A DNA stretch of 64,000 bases from Setophaga petechia. Its lineage: Eukaryota > Chordata > Aves > Passeriformes > Parulidae. Under the pieces are notes generated by a model. The model had not been told where the DNA came from, ran no database searches, and was given only the letters and a program-made list of their open reading frames with translations. Each line of letters begins with the position of its first letter. The stretch's first letter is position 1. The translations under genes and the position numbers were made by a program. The stretch is taken from assembly GCA_024362935.1 (NCBI GenBank), contig JANCRA010000009.1:14030001-14094000 (forward strand). Reading direction: 5' to 3'. Below are positions 50,158-62,500 of this stretch, piece after piece.

Positions 50158-50508
50158 TATGAGCTCGTGTTTTGGCCATGTCTGAAAACAGGAGCATTGG
50201 AAATGGGATGTTGGTCTTGTACAACTCTATGTTGAGGCTCTGGCCTCACAGTTTACAGTGGCTTAAATGTGAGCATTTACTCCAGAGAGCTAATATTCAA
50301 GGAGCGGACGTGGAAGCAAATCCAATTATCAGGCTCCAAACCTCAATGTTTAATGAAAAGCAATTATACTTTCCTGGTCATTGCAGCACCTTCAGTTTTC
50401 CTGACTGATCACTGTTTTCAAAATAATTGTTTTGTCTTATGTGTTGAATTTCTTATGTTTGAATTTCTACCACCAAATCAATAACATTTCAACTTTTCTT
50501 GTCTTTAG

Positions 50509-50623
50509 GCATGGATTTTGCTTTTATACTGAAGGATCTTTCATCCTGAAAGCTGGCAGCCACATAGGAAACAGGATCCAGAGCATCACTGAGAGAACAG
50601 CTGTAATAGAGGGCAAAAATAAG
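50509..50623 (+). CDS. FLT1: FLT1 exon 11: middle of Ig5
   Basis: This 115-bp exon completes an Arg codon and reads HGFCFYTEGSFILKAGSHIG, then NRIQSITERTAVIEGKNK. It corresponds to human FLT1 RCDFC...SFIL...NRIESITQR...IEGKNK. Human has two cysteines at the start (RC-x-x-C); here the first is His, so only the FC cysteine remains, probably able to pair with WYPC of exon 10. It ends in phase 0 before GTATGA. Confidence 0.95.
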
Positions 50624-53600
50624 GTATGATTCCTAGGAGCAGAGAACCTTCCTGTGTGACAGCATGTGTGGAAAAGGCACTGTAAGATGCTATCAAGGTA
50701 ACAGAGAAGAAGCCAGCATTTTTATATTGTTTGGATTTGAGGACCTGCATACATGCAGATAAGTTTCATACTTGGTATTTATCTGCTGAGAGTATTTTTT
50801 TCCTGGTGGCTGTCATGTAAAGGTAAGCAACATGCCAAGAGAGTGTATCAGTGGGATTCTCTATATCTGCTCTCTTATTCATGGTCTGAAGTATCTTGAG
50901 GTACCTCAGAAGCATGGGGCAGGGTTCCAGGCCATCTTTGCCTCATTTTGTGCAATTGCACAATTTTGTGGTTTTTATTCCTATGAGAATTAAACTATTT
51001 ACACTCATTAGTCAGCTTATTCACAGATGTGGTCCTAGTTGATTAGATGGCCATGTCTTTTTTGGAATAAATTCTAAAGAGCCAAAAGAATCCAGATTAT
51101 GGAAGCAAAGTTTAAAAGAAGTCTCAGTCAGAGACAGCAAGATAGGATTTATCCCAGCAGTGTTAGCCATTTGAATTTAGTTGTTAGTCCAAGCCAAGCA
51201 TCACTTTATGGATCATGGGGACATACAGGTGACTCTGAAGGGTGCGTGGGTCTGTAGTCCATTGGTGTCTAATGTGGAAGAGAAAGCCCATGAGATTAAC
51301 TTGCCAAGGGCTAAGGAGGCTTGTCCATCAGTTAAAGCCTGAAATCAAGAATACCCTAGATCAACTACACTTCCCTGGGATAGACATGAGACTGATTTGG
51401 TGTGGTTGGGTAGCCTATGCTACAGAGCAGCTCAGGTGTCATAACACTGCCAGAGTCTGTTCTCACAGGCTAGTTTTGTTTGTAGCTGTAATAGCTAAAG
51501 AGATTATAAATTTTAAAGCCTATCTTACTCTAGGCCTTCAATTTTTAATGACACCAAAATGTCTTTTGTAATTCTAAGGGCACTGGGGTTAAAGGTCTCT
51601 TTTCCATGATGACTGCCTTCAGTTTCCTGCATATGAAAATGGGTATAAACTGTACTTATTCTCATGTCAAGGCCCTTTCACACACCGCAGAATAAATAGG
51701 GTTTTACGTGAAGCCAAGAATCAGATCTGGGACTGCATTTTCTCCGGCTGTTTTATTATTTAGAAAGTATCACAGGTGTCCATGGCAGCATTCCAGTGCG
51801 TGGGAACAGGCTGGATCCCAGGGAGGCATTTGCTCTATTTAGCTGTCCAGTTCTACGTGCCTAAAGATCAAGGCAAAGATGGGAGCAAACAGTTTCCTAG
51901 GGTACTCTATCATAGGAAAGCACATGAAAAATGAAACATAAGGAGGGATTTGAAGGAGGAAAGGGAAATAATTTCAGGCACAGGAAGACACAGTCTATTC
52001 CACAGGGGGAATGATGAACAAGATGATAAGAATCAATTATTTTCCAGCAGTCATATAGCCATGCTATGGGTGCAGTCCTGCCTGTTCACAGGGTGCAGAA
52101 GGAGCTGTCTAATGACCAGATCTCATTCTCCTTGTGTACCATGCATTTTGGAGACGGCAGAAGAGGAGTGGCTAAAATATCAAAGCAACTTCCAGTCAAC
52201 AGCAAATAAATTCCTCCCTGGAGGAAGATGCTAATAATGGGTCCTTGCGGTAGAACTGCAAGTCTTTGGCAAGCAGCCCTTTTTAAAAATGTGCCCAGAA
52301 ATGAACCAAGGAATGGTCCTTGCACGGAAGGATTTGCAGTGAAATTTATTGGTCCTCCCTTGAATTCTTTGTCTTTTTGCTCTTTAATTCAACTAAAAAA
52401 GGTCTACCTTGCTTTGCTTTACTCCTCCTGGTCCCTATGGGGAGGGGGAGGTTAGTGAAACAATCTCTGTACTCAGCTTTTTCACAGCTTTTCTAAAGCT
52501 TCTCTATTTCTGCTGCTCTTCCGTAGCTTTTCAAGCACAGCTGGACTGCTTTTGTAAGTAAAAAAATACTCTCTAAGCCCAGGCTCCTGGCCAAGCTGAG
52601 AGCTGCACGATTAGTGCACACACAGCTGCTCTAGAGCGTCCAGGATTGTTCTTTTAAATCCATGGGAGTCTATGGCTTTTCACTCTTCGCAGCCCAAGAC
52701 TCACCCTCGGCGCCCCTGAGCAAACTCAAAGACACAGCTCAGACAGAGCCCTTGCCCATCTGCAGTGATATTGTCAGAGTGCTAATAGCACTGAGCTCAC
52801 TGAATGCAGCACATCATCACCAGTGTCTGTCTCTGACGGACTGCTACTGTGAGCAGCTCTGTTCCTGCAAGCAGCTGTGAACAGCTCTCTGAGGCACTTC
52901 CACAGCGGTGGTGCCCTGCTAAATAAACAGTGTCTACCCCACTTCCACATCCCAACACAGCAAGAGTGGTAAAAACAATCTCAGAGCTCAATGGAAACAA
53001 CAAAGATGCAGGAGACAAAGAGGTAGGAAATGAATGAAGAAACTCAGAAAGTTTCACATTTGGGTTAGCATGAAAGGAGAAATGCGTGTGGTCACAGGAT
53101 GAGATTATTATAAGCAAGGGAAGAGATGAACAAGGAATGATCAATAGGTTTCTTTAGCAATGAAGGTAGCTGTTTTCACCTCCCTAAAGATGTGCCAGTT
53201 CCACATGTTTCCTGTATGTGCAACATCTAAGTGCTTCTAGTTTGGCGCTTTGCTGCGGTAGGTTGTTTGTTTGTCTGTGGTTATCAAGGTAGCCACAAGT
53301 ATATTTTAAAGTTAGCAAAACCTCAAGCCCCGTGCCTGTGCAGTTAAAGCAGTGCAGGAAGCCTGCACTACATGATTCTTTGGTGACAGAGAAACCGTGA
53401 CAACAGTGTTTTAGTAACATTTCCGCTAAAGTCTCTCCAAGCAGACATTGAGAAACTCGAGTGGTACAATGGAAGAACTTCGTAACATAAGCCATAATAC
53501 TTAATCATAAGACAGCTCTTGAAGTTATTTGATTCCCCCACCCAATGTTTTGATTCTCATTTTGTTGGACATTTCAGGGACTTCCTACAAAGTTGGGCTA

Positions 53601-54361
53601 TTCTTAGGCCTGTCATGTAAACAGCTCACGGACACTCTGCTGTCACTCAGCTGACTAGCACCCATCACTTCCCAGTGCTCCCCTTAAAGATGACTGCTGT
53701 GTCTGACTGAGGGCTAACACTGATTACTACTTGTTGCATGGTCAGTGTTCATTAGAGTTAGAGTGTCAGTCAGTGAATGACCTGCAATAATAAGGTACAG
53801 AGAGCTGGTGTGTTCATTGTGCCCCTGAGTACAATTGGTAGCGGTGCACGTGTTCAGTGTGCTCTGTCCCAGGTGTGCAGGCTCACACTGGCTTATCAAC
53901 AGCTTTGAGGGCGCTTGATACTCCTGCCACAGGGGTACAAGGGGTAGGGTTCTGTAGGAAAGTCAGCAAGGGTCCTGGGTGTGCAGCATGTGCAGAAGAC
54001 CACTAAGAAGACAAGTTGAGATGAGGGAAAGCAAAAAGTGTGGGCCAAGAAGAAAGGATTATAAATCCAAGGGAAGGAGACAGTAGACATGAGGGCAGTT
54101 GAGTACAAGGAAAAGTTGGAGAGAGTGAGACAAAACCCTTTCTTTGTTGGGAATTAACCTATTGAGAACCTGAAGTGGAACAGAATATTCCTGACTGCCT
54201 CATGCCTCTGCTGCTAGTGTATGTTGGGAGTACCACGGACCAATAGCAGGAAGCACAAAAGCTGGGTCTGTGTCACAGGGTATGCCTCCAGGTATGGTGT
54301 ATAAAGGGTAGCAATGCATGGAATTGGAGATTACCATACATATATGTGTATGTGTGTGGGT

Positions 54362-54364
54362 GTA

Positions 54365-54460
<96 letters not shown>
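54362..54460. repeat. Compound microsatellite (ATATGT)n-(GT)n-(AT)n
   Basis: About ten copies of the hexamer ATATGT (to about 54424) pass directly into a (GT)n run (about 54425-54442) and then an (AT)n run (to about 54460). It is likely to vary in length between individuals. Confidence 0.97.
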
Positions 54461-57400
54461 GAATGACTTTGTTTTCCACTGCACAAATACCTAACTGACA
54501 CAGGTTTTTAGTGGATCCAACACTTGTGAATGACAAATCCACTTGACTTAATGGAAAAAGGAAGGTAATGGCACTTCATCATTATTCTGGAAGGCAAAAT
54601 TTAGACTCACCGGTTTGGCTTGCAAAGATGGGTCAGCCTGACTGGTGGTAGTATTAAAAAGTGTAACTCTCCAAAATAGAGTGCTAAATAGTCAGAAGAG
54701 CCATTCCTTCCTGGACAAGACTGATAAGTATAATCACACAAAATAAAAGGGTTCCATCTCTCCTGCATCTTCTATGCCAAGCCCTAAACATCTACCTCTC
54801 TTCTGAGTTCCCATCTTACTGATGAGAGGGAGAAGCATGTGCTGTGTCTGTTCTCAGTCCTGACACATGCCAGCTGTCTGGCCAGTACATCTGTGCAGAC
54901 TGGCCATCTGGAACCCAAAGAGGAAGAGAAAGCTGTTTAGCTCACTACAGCAGCATTTTGATTTTTCTCTTCCCCCAAACAGCTGGTTTTCATTAAATGT
55001 GTGAGATCTCATGAGCTTTGAGTTGTCAATAAGTCTTGGATGAAACTGGACAATAGATTCAGAAATTACTGAGCATGTGGGGGTGGAGAGGATACTGGCA
55101 GACAGATGGACAGGCTGGCAGACAGATGAACATAAGGATGATACGATCTTCCTCAGAACCCAGGCTAAAGATAGCAGTGGGAGCCCCACTTTCCTCTCTT
55201 CAGCGCATTGTAACTTCTCCTGGAGCCTTCCCGAGCGCTACTAGAATTGCTGTCAACACTTTCAAGTGAATCTTTGGGAGGTACCAGCAAAGTCAAGCCC
55301 TTGATGAGATTAAAACCAGCAGAACTTGGGGCTTGCTGCTGCTGAGCTGCAGGACAGCACGGGATGCAGAGGGAAAACACAGCTCTGCTTGATATACAGC
55401 AGCAGCTCCTAGAGATTTTTCTGCCTGACCCCAGGGGGAAAGTGGGTGCTGTCCCATCCACTCATGTCCTCCTGTTGAGGATATTTTGGTGTTTCTCCCA
55501 TGCTGGTCCTGAAGGTGAAATGTGTTGACCAGATGTTTTGCACTGATGCTCCTTGCCAACATGTGAGGCACGCAGATCGTATGTCTTTGGCACAAGCAGA
55601 CCAATCCAGCAGTGCCCCACCAATGTTTAGAAATGGATCTTCCTAAATGATATTCCTTGAGACAAAGATAATGCCAAGGGCATAAAGAGAGCATATTTTC
55701 ATTTATTTCCTTTCTTTTTTTTTAATCAATAGTTCTTCTTAAAAGCATAACTAGAAGGGAATTGGCAATAACTGACAGACTTGCACTAACCTGCTTTATG
55801 TTGAAAGGGCAGTATTTTGCTTTTTAAATACATGGGCTGTTTCAAGAAGTCAGGGCAGCAATCTCTGAACAGAGCAAGTTCATGTCAGCATCTTAAGAGG
55901 CCTTCTGGAAGTCACATAAGAGCCAAGTTGCCAAACATTTTCTGAAAACATATTTTCCTTCTCTGCCATCAGGTGGAGCATTGGGAATCCTCTTTCTCAG
56001 CTACTTTGAGAAGAGAGAAATTCAAGCAGACCCTCCAGGGGAAAGACCAGCCCACTGTGGCTCCAACAGCAATGATCTTGTCAGCTGCTTTGTATTCTCT
56101 TTGCCTCCACAGTCTTTTCCTCATCAGTTTCCACCACAAACAAATCTGAGAATTCCTCTTCCATCTCTTGGGATTTCTGCCTTATGCCTTTTTTATTTGC
56201 CCAGCAAAGCAGCAGCAGTATGGGACTCACTTCCCAAGCCCCTGGCTTTGAGATGAGCCTGTAACATGGTGCTTCAGCAGAGATGATGGAAGTAAAAAAA
56301 AAGGCATAAAAGGCCAAAACTTTGGTAGTAAATGGAGTTTGTAGAGAGATGATGCTGAAGATATTGACCATGCCACCATGCCAGGAGGGATTTGCCTGCT
56401 CTGTCTGATCATGCCAACTCAAGTTAGACTTCCTATAACATAGCTGCAAATCCAGGGACTGAAACTCCCTGTTGTGATGCCAGATGATACAAGATTGCAA
56501 AAACTTTTGCTTCTTTTACAGTAATAGCTGTACAGAGGGACCATGCTGCACAAACTTATCTCAAACAGCCTTAGTTTCTCCATAAACAATATGCCAGGCT
56601 TAGTTTTATACACACTGCTTCTCTGGCGGGTTTTGGCTGGTATCTGCAATGAAAAACACAGACTGCACCACTGGAGGGCTCACAAACTATTTAAAGAGAT
56701 GTTGTCTTATCCTTGTGACTAATTTATAAGCTAAAAGATTTATACAGAGACATGTTGTCTCCTAAATATTCTGTTCTGTTGCGAAGTCACTCTTGCTTCC
56801 TCCTAGACACTGTGGCTTTCTCTGCCTCGGTAAACATACCAGTATGTGCTCTCTAGCACTAAGGCCTTCTGTGTTCACAGCATTTAATTCCCTTGCCTTC
56901 CAAAGAGCCATTGCTTGCATGGAAATTGCCTGTTGGAAGTGATCTTTAGTCCATGCTAAAGAAGTATTTGGGACAGTGTAATTTGGTCAAAACCAAAATG
57001 CTCCTGGGAGGAAAGCTGGCAATTTAAATCACTGGATTTCAATGCCAATGAATGTTCTCTCAGGCAATTTAATACACAAGAAAAGGCATCACCTGTAAGT
57101 CACTGCAGTCACACTCATTTAGCCTAACTCTATGCATCATCCTCAGTGTGACAAAAGTAATAATCACATCACAGTGGGCTGAAGCAGTAAAATTCAAGGT
57201 AGTATGAACAATTTTCCATTAATAAGTAATACCTAATGATAGAAGGACAAAATGCAGTCTGATACTCCAAAAACTTTTCAAACCTTTGGAGTAGGTGTGG
57301 GAGGAATAGTCAGCACATGTTTTTCAGGCTCAGAAATGCTCTGCCTCTGTGTATAATAAAGACAGATGTCCTGGAGTCAGATAGCAAGAGCTTCATTCTC

Positions 57401-58616
57401 CTTTACTGTGCATGTTAGGTCGCAGTTGCTTCCTGGGCAAAGCTGCTGTGAGGTAACACCAACTTGCAGAAAAAGGCTGGTTTTTGGTGTAAAGTCTGTC
57501 ATGGCAGAAGCAGTTTTTAACCACCCACATTAGCCTTCTGTGGTAAACATTGTGGGACTTCCTTCTGGTCCGAGTTAGTGTTGAAAAAGCAGTTGCAGGA
57601 ATCCTGGTGCTGTACTCTGTGTCCACACTTTAAACAATTATGTTTAGAACCTGGAAGAAATTCAAAGAGAATGACAAAATATGGACAGGGCCAGGCGCAC
57701 CCTTTATAATTAGAAATTTGTAGAGGTCAGCCTACTGAATTTAGCAAAACAGGATGATTTTTCCCTAAGGGCTGTAATTATCTATCTGGTAGTACAGATG
57801 CTCTTTAATCTCACAGAAGATCCAAAAAGGTAGTTTATAAAAATTGTAGCTAGAAATATTATGTAGTATGCTAGCAGATAGTAGTTCGCCACTGAGATAA
57901 TTTCACAGGGTAGACGTGCTGTTAGCATTACTTGTGGTGAATTTACCATAGAGAAGTCTTCTAAAACAAATAAGTCAAAACGAAATTATTTGCCTCAACA
58001 ATGTTTGCTTGAGTGCAGGAAAAGTAATAGACTCTCTGTACTGAAGAATAATTTTGGGAAACCAGAAGATCTATTTCATTTAGGGGCTCCACCAGAGTTT
58101 GGGGATAGCTATGCTTTCTCTGAGGAGGAGACAAAAGCAGTGCAAATGTTCAGTCAGTGTTTATGTAAAAATGTAGATAACTGGTCCTTATTTATTACTG
58201 CCTCACCCTCTTGTGTTTGTTTCTGAACTCCAGTAATCAGGCAGACTTAAAAGAATGTATTAATTGCACAAAACTTATTTTTAGGATTTACAGAGACGCC
58301 AAACAATTCCAAGCAGTGGAATTATGAAGCCCTACAATTTCCGTTCATCACCTTCCCAGCTCTGCCTGTGACTCCAGCCAAACAGTGTTTTACAGAACAA
58401 GTAAAATGGCAACAGAAAGAAAGAAAATTAAGCTACCAAGTAGTAACTGGAAGCACATTACACTGATAAAGTCCATGTCTATGCTTCGTGTCTCAGCTCC
58501 ATAACAGAATGACACATCATTTGTTTCTGCATAACTTTCCTCTTATGCTTAGTGCCCAAGCCACTAGACCATGGCTTCCCATCACCCTAAAAGTGTAACT
58601 CTTATTATTACAGTGG

Positions 58617-58728
58617 TTTTTATGTTTCTAAGAACACATTAGGTGTTTTCGGTCACTGGCCTTTCAGGGCCAGCTGGCTTTTTTATGTTTCTAAGAGCAC
58701 ATTAGGTGTTTTTGGTTGCTGGCCTTTC
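58617..58728 (+). repeat. 49-bp direct duplication, 90% identical
   Basis: Copy one lies at 58617-58665 and copy two at 58680-58728, with a 14-base spacer. Both contain TTTTTATGTTTCTAAG and CACATTAGGTGTTTT. I count four differences in 49 positions, all transitions, so this is a local segmental duplication of some age. Confidence 0.9.
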
Positions 58729-58790
58729 TTATCTTTCAAGTCAAATAACTCTGAGAAAATATTTAGTGTGCTGGACCTCTTAAGATGGTG

Positions 58791-58876
58791 ATAGAATATA
58801 ACATAACAAAAAATGTTACATTATATAATAGAAATATAACATAACAAAATATGTTATATTATATAATAGAAATATT
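58791..58876. repeat. AT-rich tandem repeat, unit about 37 bp, with internal palindrome
   Basis: Unit one is 58791-58827, unit two 58828-58865 and a partial third starts at 58866, each beginning ATAGAA. Inside unit two, AATATAACATA and TATGTTATATT form 11-base perfect inverted arms around ACAAAA. The cluster lies about 60 bp after the 49-bp duplication. Confidence 0.88.
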
Positions 58877-59423
58877 AAGTCCAGGAAAATAGTACAAAGG
58901 AAGATGAGTAAACATCTCTTTTGCCACTGCTCTGTCTCACCTGACACGTATGTGGGAAAATGAAAGAAATCCAACAAGTTTAGAGCTAAATTGAGCTACT
59001 TTTTCCCCCCAGGGTTATCCAAATGCCTGAGGCGTGTCTCACCTATTCCCTTCGCAGTCTGGCTCTCCTACAGGCTGCTTATCTCCTTGTGTGAAACACA
59101 TTCTGTCGTGCTTCATGTCTTGTAGCTTACCATTACATCACCAGCGAGAGATAAATCAATCTGAAAGACATGTTCAAAGATTTTTGGTCATGATGGCTTT
59201 GATGATATACGGGTCACCCAAGGAGCTTGTTTCCTGTTATTCTTCTATCCTTTGCAAAACTGTGTATGGTAACATCTCCTTTAAATAGTCTCAGACGTGC
59301 CCATCAGTGAATGAATGGAAAGAGTGGATCATGGGACAGCCAATGGTGACTTAGGAAAAGGGAAGAAAAACTTTAACTGAGTTCTAAAGCCAATGAGAAC
59401 TAAGCCTCTTCTTTCTTTTGCAG

Positions 59424-59532
59424 ACTGCTAGCACTCTTGTTGTAGCTGAAGCCAAATCGTCAGGAATCTACAGCTGTGTGGCATCCAACAAAGTGGGAAA
59501 ATCTGAAAGAAATGTCAGTTTTATTGTAACAG
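59424..59532 (+). CDS. FLT1: FLT1 exon 12: end of Ig5
   Basis: This 109-bp exon reads TASTLVVAEAKSSGIYSCVA, then SNKVGKSERNVSFIVT. It closes Ig domain 5 with the F-strand signature SGIYSCVASNKVG and the second canonical cysteine, matching human ASTLVVADSRISGIY...ASNKVG. NVS is a potential glycosylation site. It ends in phase 1 before GTAAGA, so exon 13 should begin by completing this codon. Exon 13 was not found before the right edge. Reading through the donor gives 38 novel residues before a stop at about 59643. Confidence 0.96.
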
Positions 59533-62500
59533 GTAAGATCTACTCCTCTACAGAGTCAAACGTATTTCCTGATCCTGGAGTTATAACTGTTAGGTTGTTG
59601 TGGCTTTTTAATATACCACTGCTTCAGAATTGCTGTAATATGTAAGCTCATACCATGCTTTTGGGTGATGCTGGTAGGTTTCATAGCTGCTGGTTTGGAT
59701 TTCTAGGGACGCCAAATTGGTGAATGACTCATTCCTCCCTCAAGCACCAAGCATCAAGCATGACAGAAATTACAAATACAGCAATGAGTAATTCCCCATT
59801 TTGGTTCATCTCTGCAGTAATTTCATGCATGAAATTTTAGTGTATTTTCACCCAGCAGTAAGCCAGTTTCACATGTGACATTGAGGTGTCTACAGCCTCA
59901 TTCTGTTGCCCACCAGGATATCTCACAACGCAGAGCCTAGAGCAGTGCCAGTGTCTGCAGGCAGCATGGTGCTAGAGATGTCTGGGGTACCTCTTGCAGA
60001 TCTCAGGGACAAAGGCAACTTATGGGTGGAAAAGTGTCAGGATACAGACTACAGAGTTTTGTTTCCTTTTCTGAGAAAGCCTGGAATGCCATTTGTGCCA
60101 TGGCACTGAGAATTCCTCTGGTGTTATCATCACATATGAGTATGCTTTCTGTTATTTTTGCATTATGAGATGTGTTTGGAGTTTTCACAAACAAATGACT
60201 TAATGTTTTACTTCAGGAATTTCTGAAAAAAGCCCACAGTCTGGCTTTGGGAATAACTACTGCATTATTCAGCAACATAAAATCTGCACATGCAATTACA
60301 AAGGATTTGTTTTCTGTCAAAAGTTTAGTTTTGTTTATAAAGCAGTAGTTTTATAAACTTAGGCTGTTGGCAATTTTCAGAGTAGATCATTAAAGAAATG
60401 TAATTCATTCAAAAAGATGAGAAAAAGCAAAAAGGCTAAAATATTTAGATGCTTTAATCCCCAAATCATAATCTCTTTTTATGTTGTCATTCTCTTGCTT
60501 ATAATTCTGATCAGTAATTTTAGTGAAACTCATTCTATTTCTATTCTGAGAGATATCAAAAGAGAATAGACACACTCTCACCAGATTTGATATAAAAAAA
60601 AAAGGAAAGACTACTTCAAAAATGTTCTCTCTCCCAAACTCTGTGTTTTTAAAATGACAAGCTGAATCATAGAATACCAAGTTGAAAGGGGCCTCAGGAT
60701 CATCTGGTCCAACCTGTCTTGGGAAAAGCACAGCATCCTGTCCAGATGGATCTTAAAAGTGTCCAAAGTTGGGGAATCTGCCACTTCCCTGGGCGGATTC
60801 CAATGACTGATTGTCCACATAGTGAAAAATTTCTTCTTGTATCCAATCAGAATCTCCCCTGGAGTAACTTGTACCCATTACCCCTCATATTTTCCATTGT
60901 CCCCTGAAATAGGAGTCTCCATCTTCTTTGTAGCCACCCTTTAAATACTGGAACATGTTGATAAAGTCTCCTCTACGCCTTTCCTCAAGGCTGAACAAAC
61001 GCAGTTCGCTCAGCCTCTCCTCAAATGGCAGACTTTCCACTCCTTTGATCATCTTTGTGGCACTTCTCTGGACCCTTTCCAGACTTTCTACATCTGTTTT
61101 GTATATAGGGGACCCAAACTGAATCCAGTATTTTGGATATGGCCTGACAAGTTCTGAGTAGAGTGTAATGACTTCTTTATCTCTGCTGGTGATGCCCTTG
61201 CTATTACAACCCAGCAGCCTGTTGACTTTTTTTACCACAGCAATGCCCTTTTCATTCATGCTGAGCTTGTTGTCCACCACAGGTCCCTTTCCACAGAGCT
61301 GGTCCCCAGCTGATCACATCTGTTGACCCAGATGAACTGGTTTTGTGCTTCCAGGAGGGTGCCCTTTCCTCTAACTGGTAAATGAAGCTTGGGCACCAAT
61401 ACCTTTCTCTGGCACCTCCAGGATTTTGTAGTCTTCCTTGAATCTGCCCAGATTCCATCTGGCTTCTATCCAGCTTGCGGTATCACTCCTGCCCACACAG
61501 AAGAGTAGCAATGAGCAGTAGTCAGTGCTCTTGACAAGTTGTGGCACTGTCTCACCAACATTTCAGGCCTCAGCTACCAGAAGGCAGCATGACTCCATCA
61601 TGCCAGCAGATGGGCACCCCTGCAAGCACTTGCCATTTCTTTTTTAGGTATCCACTGCTGTGCTTCTCGTGCAGTTTCACCTGGCAGGCTTCGTTTGTGG
61701 GTGTCTACAGCTGTTAAACTCCGTGTCATAACACACTTTCACATTTAGAAAGTGCCACTTATCTATAAATATAGAAAATTGGTAAGAAGCGTGAGAAGTA
61801 TAAACAGATAAGTGACACACAGGCAGGTTGTCTGTTAAAGTACAGAAACAAGAAAAATGTCTCCACGTTCTATTAATGGAAGTGACAAGAACATTTGCCA
61901 CCTTGAAGATGACTCTTGTCCCCACTCTCAGTTTTGCTTTCATCCCTATCCTCACATTGTGTGTGTTTGGACAGAAAGATGAACATCACGTAGTTCTCCA
62001 TAAATTAGCGTGACAATGATACTTTCATCTTTGTGTGGGTACTTCACATGAAACTTTGAGAAGTCACTGAGAATCATTCATTGACAATGCTGCTCTTTCA
62101 ATGTGCAAGGGGCTGAATTTGGCCTTCTTTAACTCTTATTCCTCAGTTTTAACAATATAACATGGAAGATCATGAAACCAAATGAAGCTGTACTTTGATG
62201 GGCCCCATTCACCATATCCAAATATCCCTTTCAAAGTTTTGATGGTGGTTTCAAGTATTTTAGCACAGTGACATGAAGGATGTAGTTTTCCTACTTAGAC
62301 CTAGCATTCTCAGATCTTAAATAAGGATGGAAGGAAATCCTTCTCCTTGACGCTAAAGCTTGCACGAGAACATGGAGAATGTTATGACTTCCCTTTGAAG
62401 AGTCTTATATTGGCTGGTGTTCAGAAAGAGGAGTGTCAGCTTTATTATGTCTTGGAATTTCTTAACATCTTGACTGGTGGCAAACATTCCTTATAGTGTA

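Larger units (their letters stand above)
36378..50508 (+). other. FLT1: FLT1 intron 10 (14.1 kb)
   Basis: Bounded by GTAGGA and CTTGTCTTTAG. Contains an old CR1/L3-like LINE at 42.38-43.28 kb, a CR1 tail remnant near 45.2 kb, a GC-richer segment with a 210-codon open frame and a perfect palindrome at 46.3-47.0 kb, a 22-base T run near 49.17 kb, and a consensus MEF2 site near 50.15 kb (separate entries). Near 37.24-37.33 kb the phrase TTTAAGTATGTGCTTAACTG resembles an ancient amniote repeat. The rest shows nothing recognisable. Confidence 0.9.
50624..59423 (+). other. FLT1: FLT1 intron 11 (8.8 kb)
   Basis: Bounded by GTATGA and CTTTCTTTTGCAG. Contains a compound microsatellite at 54.36-54.46 kb and a tandem/inverted repeat cluster at 58.6-58.9 kb (separate entries). 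No other element recognised. Minus-strand frames across the microsatellite (Tyr/Ile/Thr/His repeats) are artefacts. Confidence 0.9.

Noticed and set aside
54200..54542. Minus-strand frames with Tyr/Ile/Thr/His repeats
   Set aside because: They are translations of the microsatellite.
1..59532. Identification as KDR (VEGFR-2) or FLT4 (VEGFR-3)
   Set aside because: ACGRNGKQ, TLIPDGK, SMKVKAFPSPEV and KPQIYEKAVSSFPDP are FLT1 strings, and the match extends through all twelve exons.
60885..61280. The 131-codon minus-strand frame as a host gene
   Set aside because: It is the C-terminal reverse-transcriptase region of a CR1 LINE, with the CR1 tail at its 3' side.
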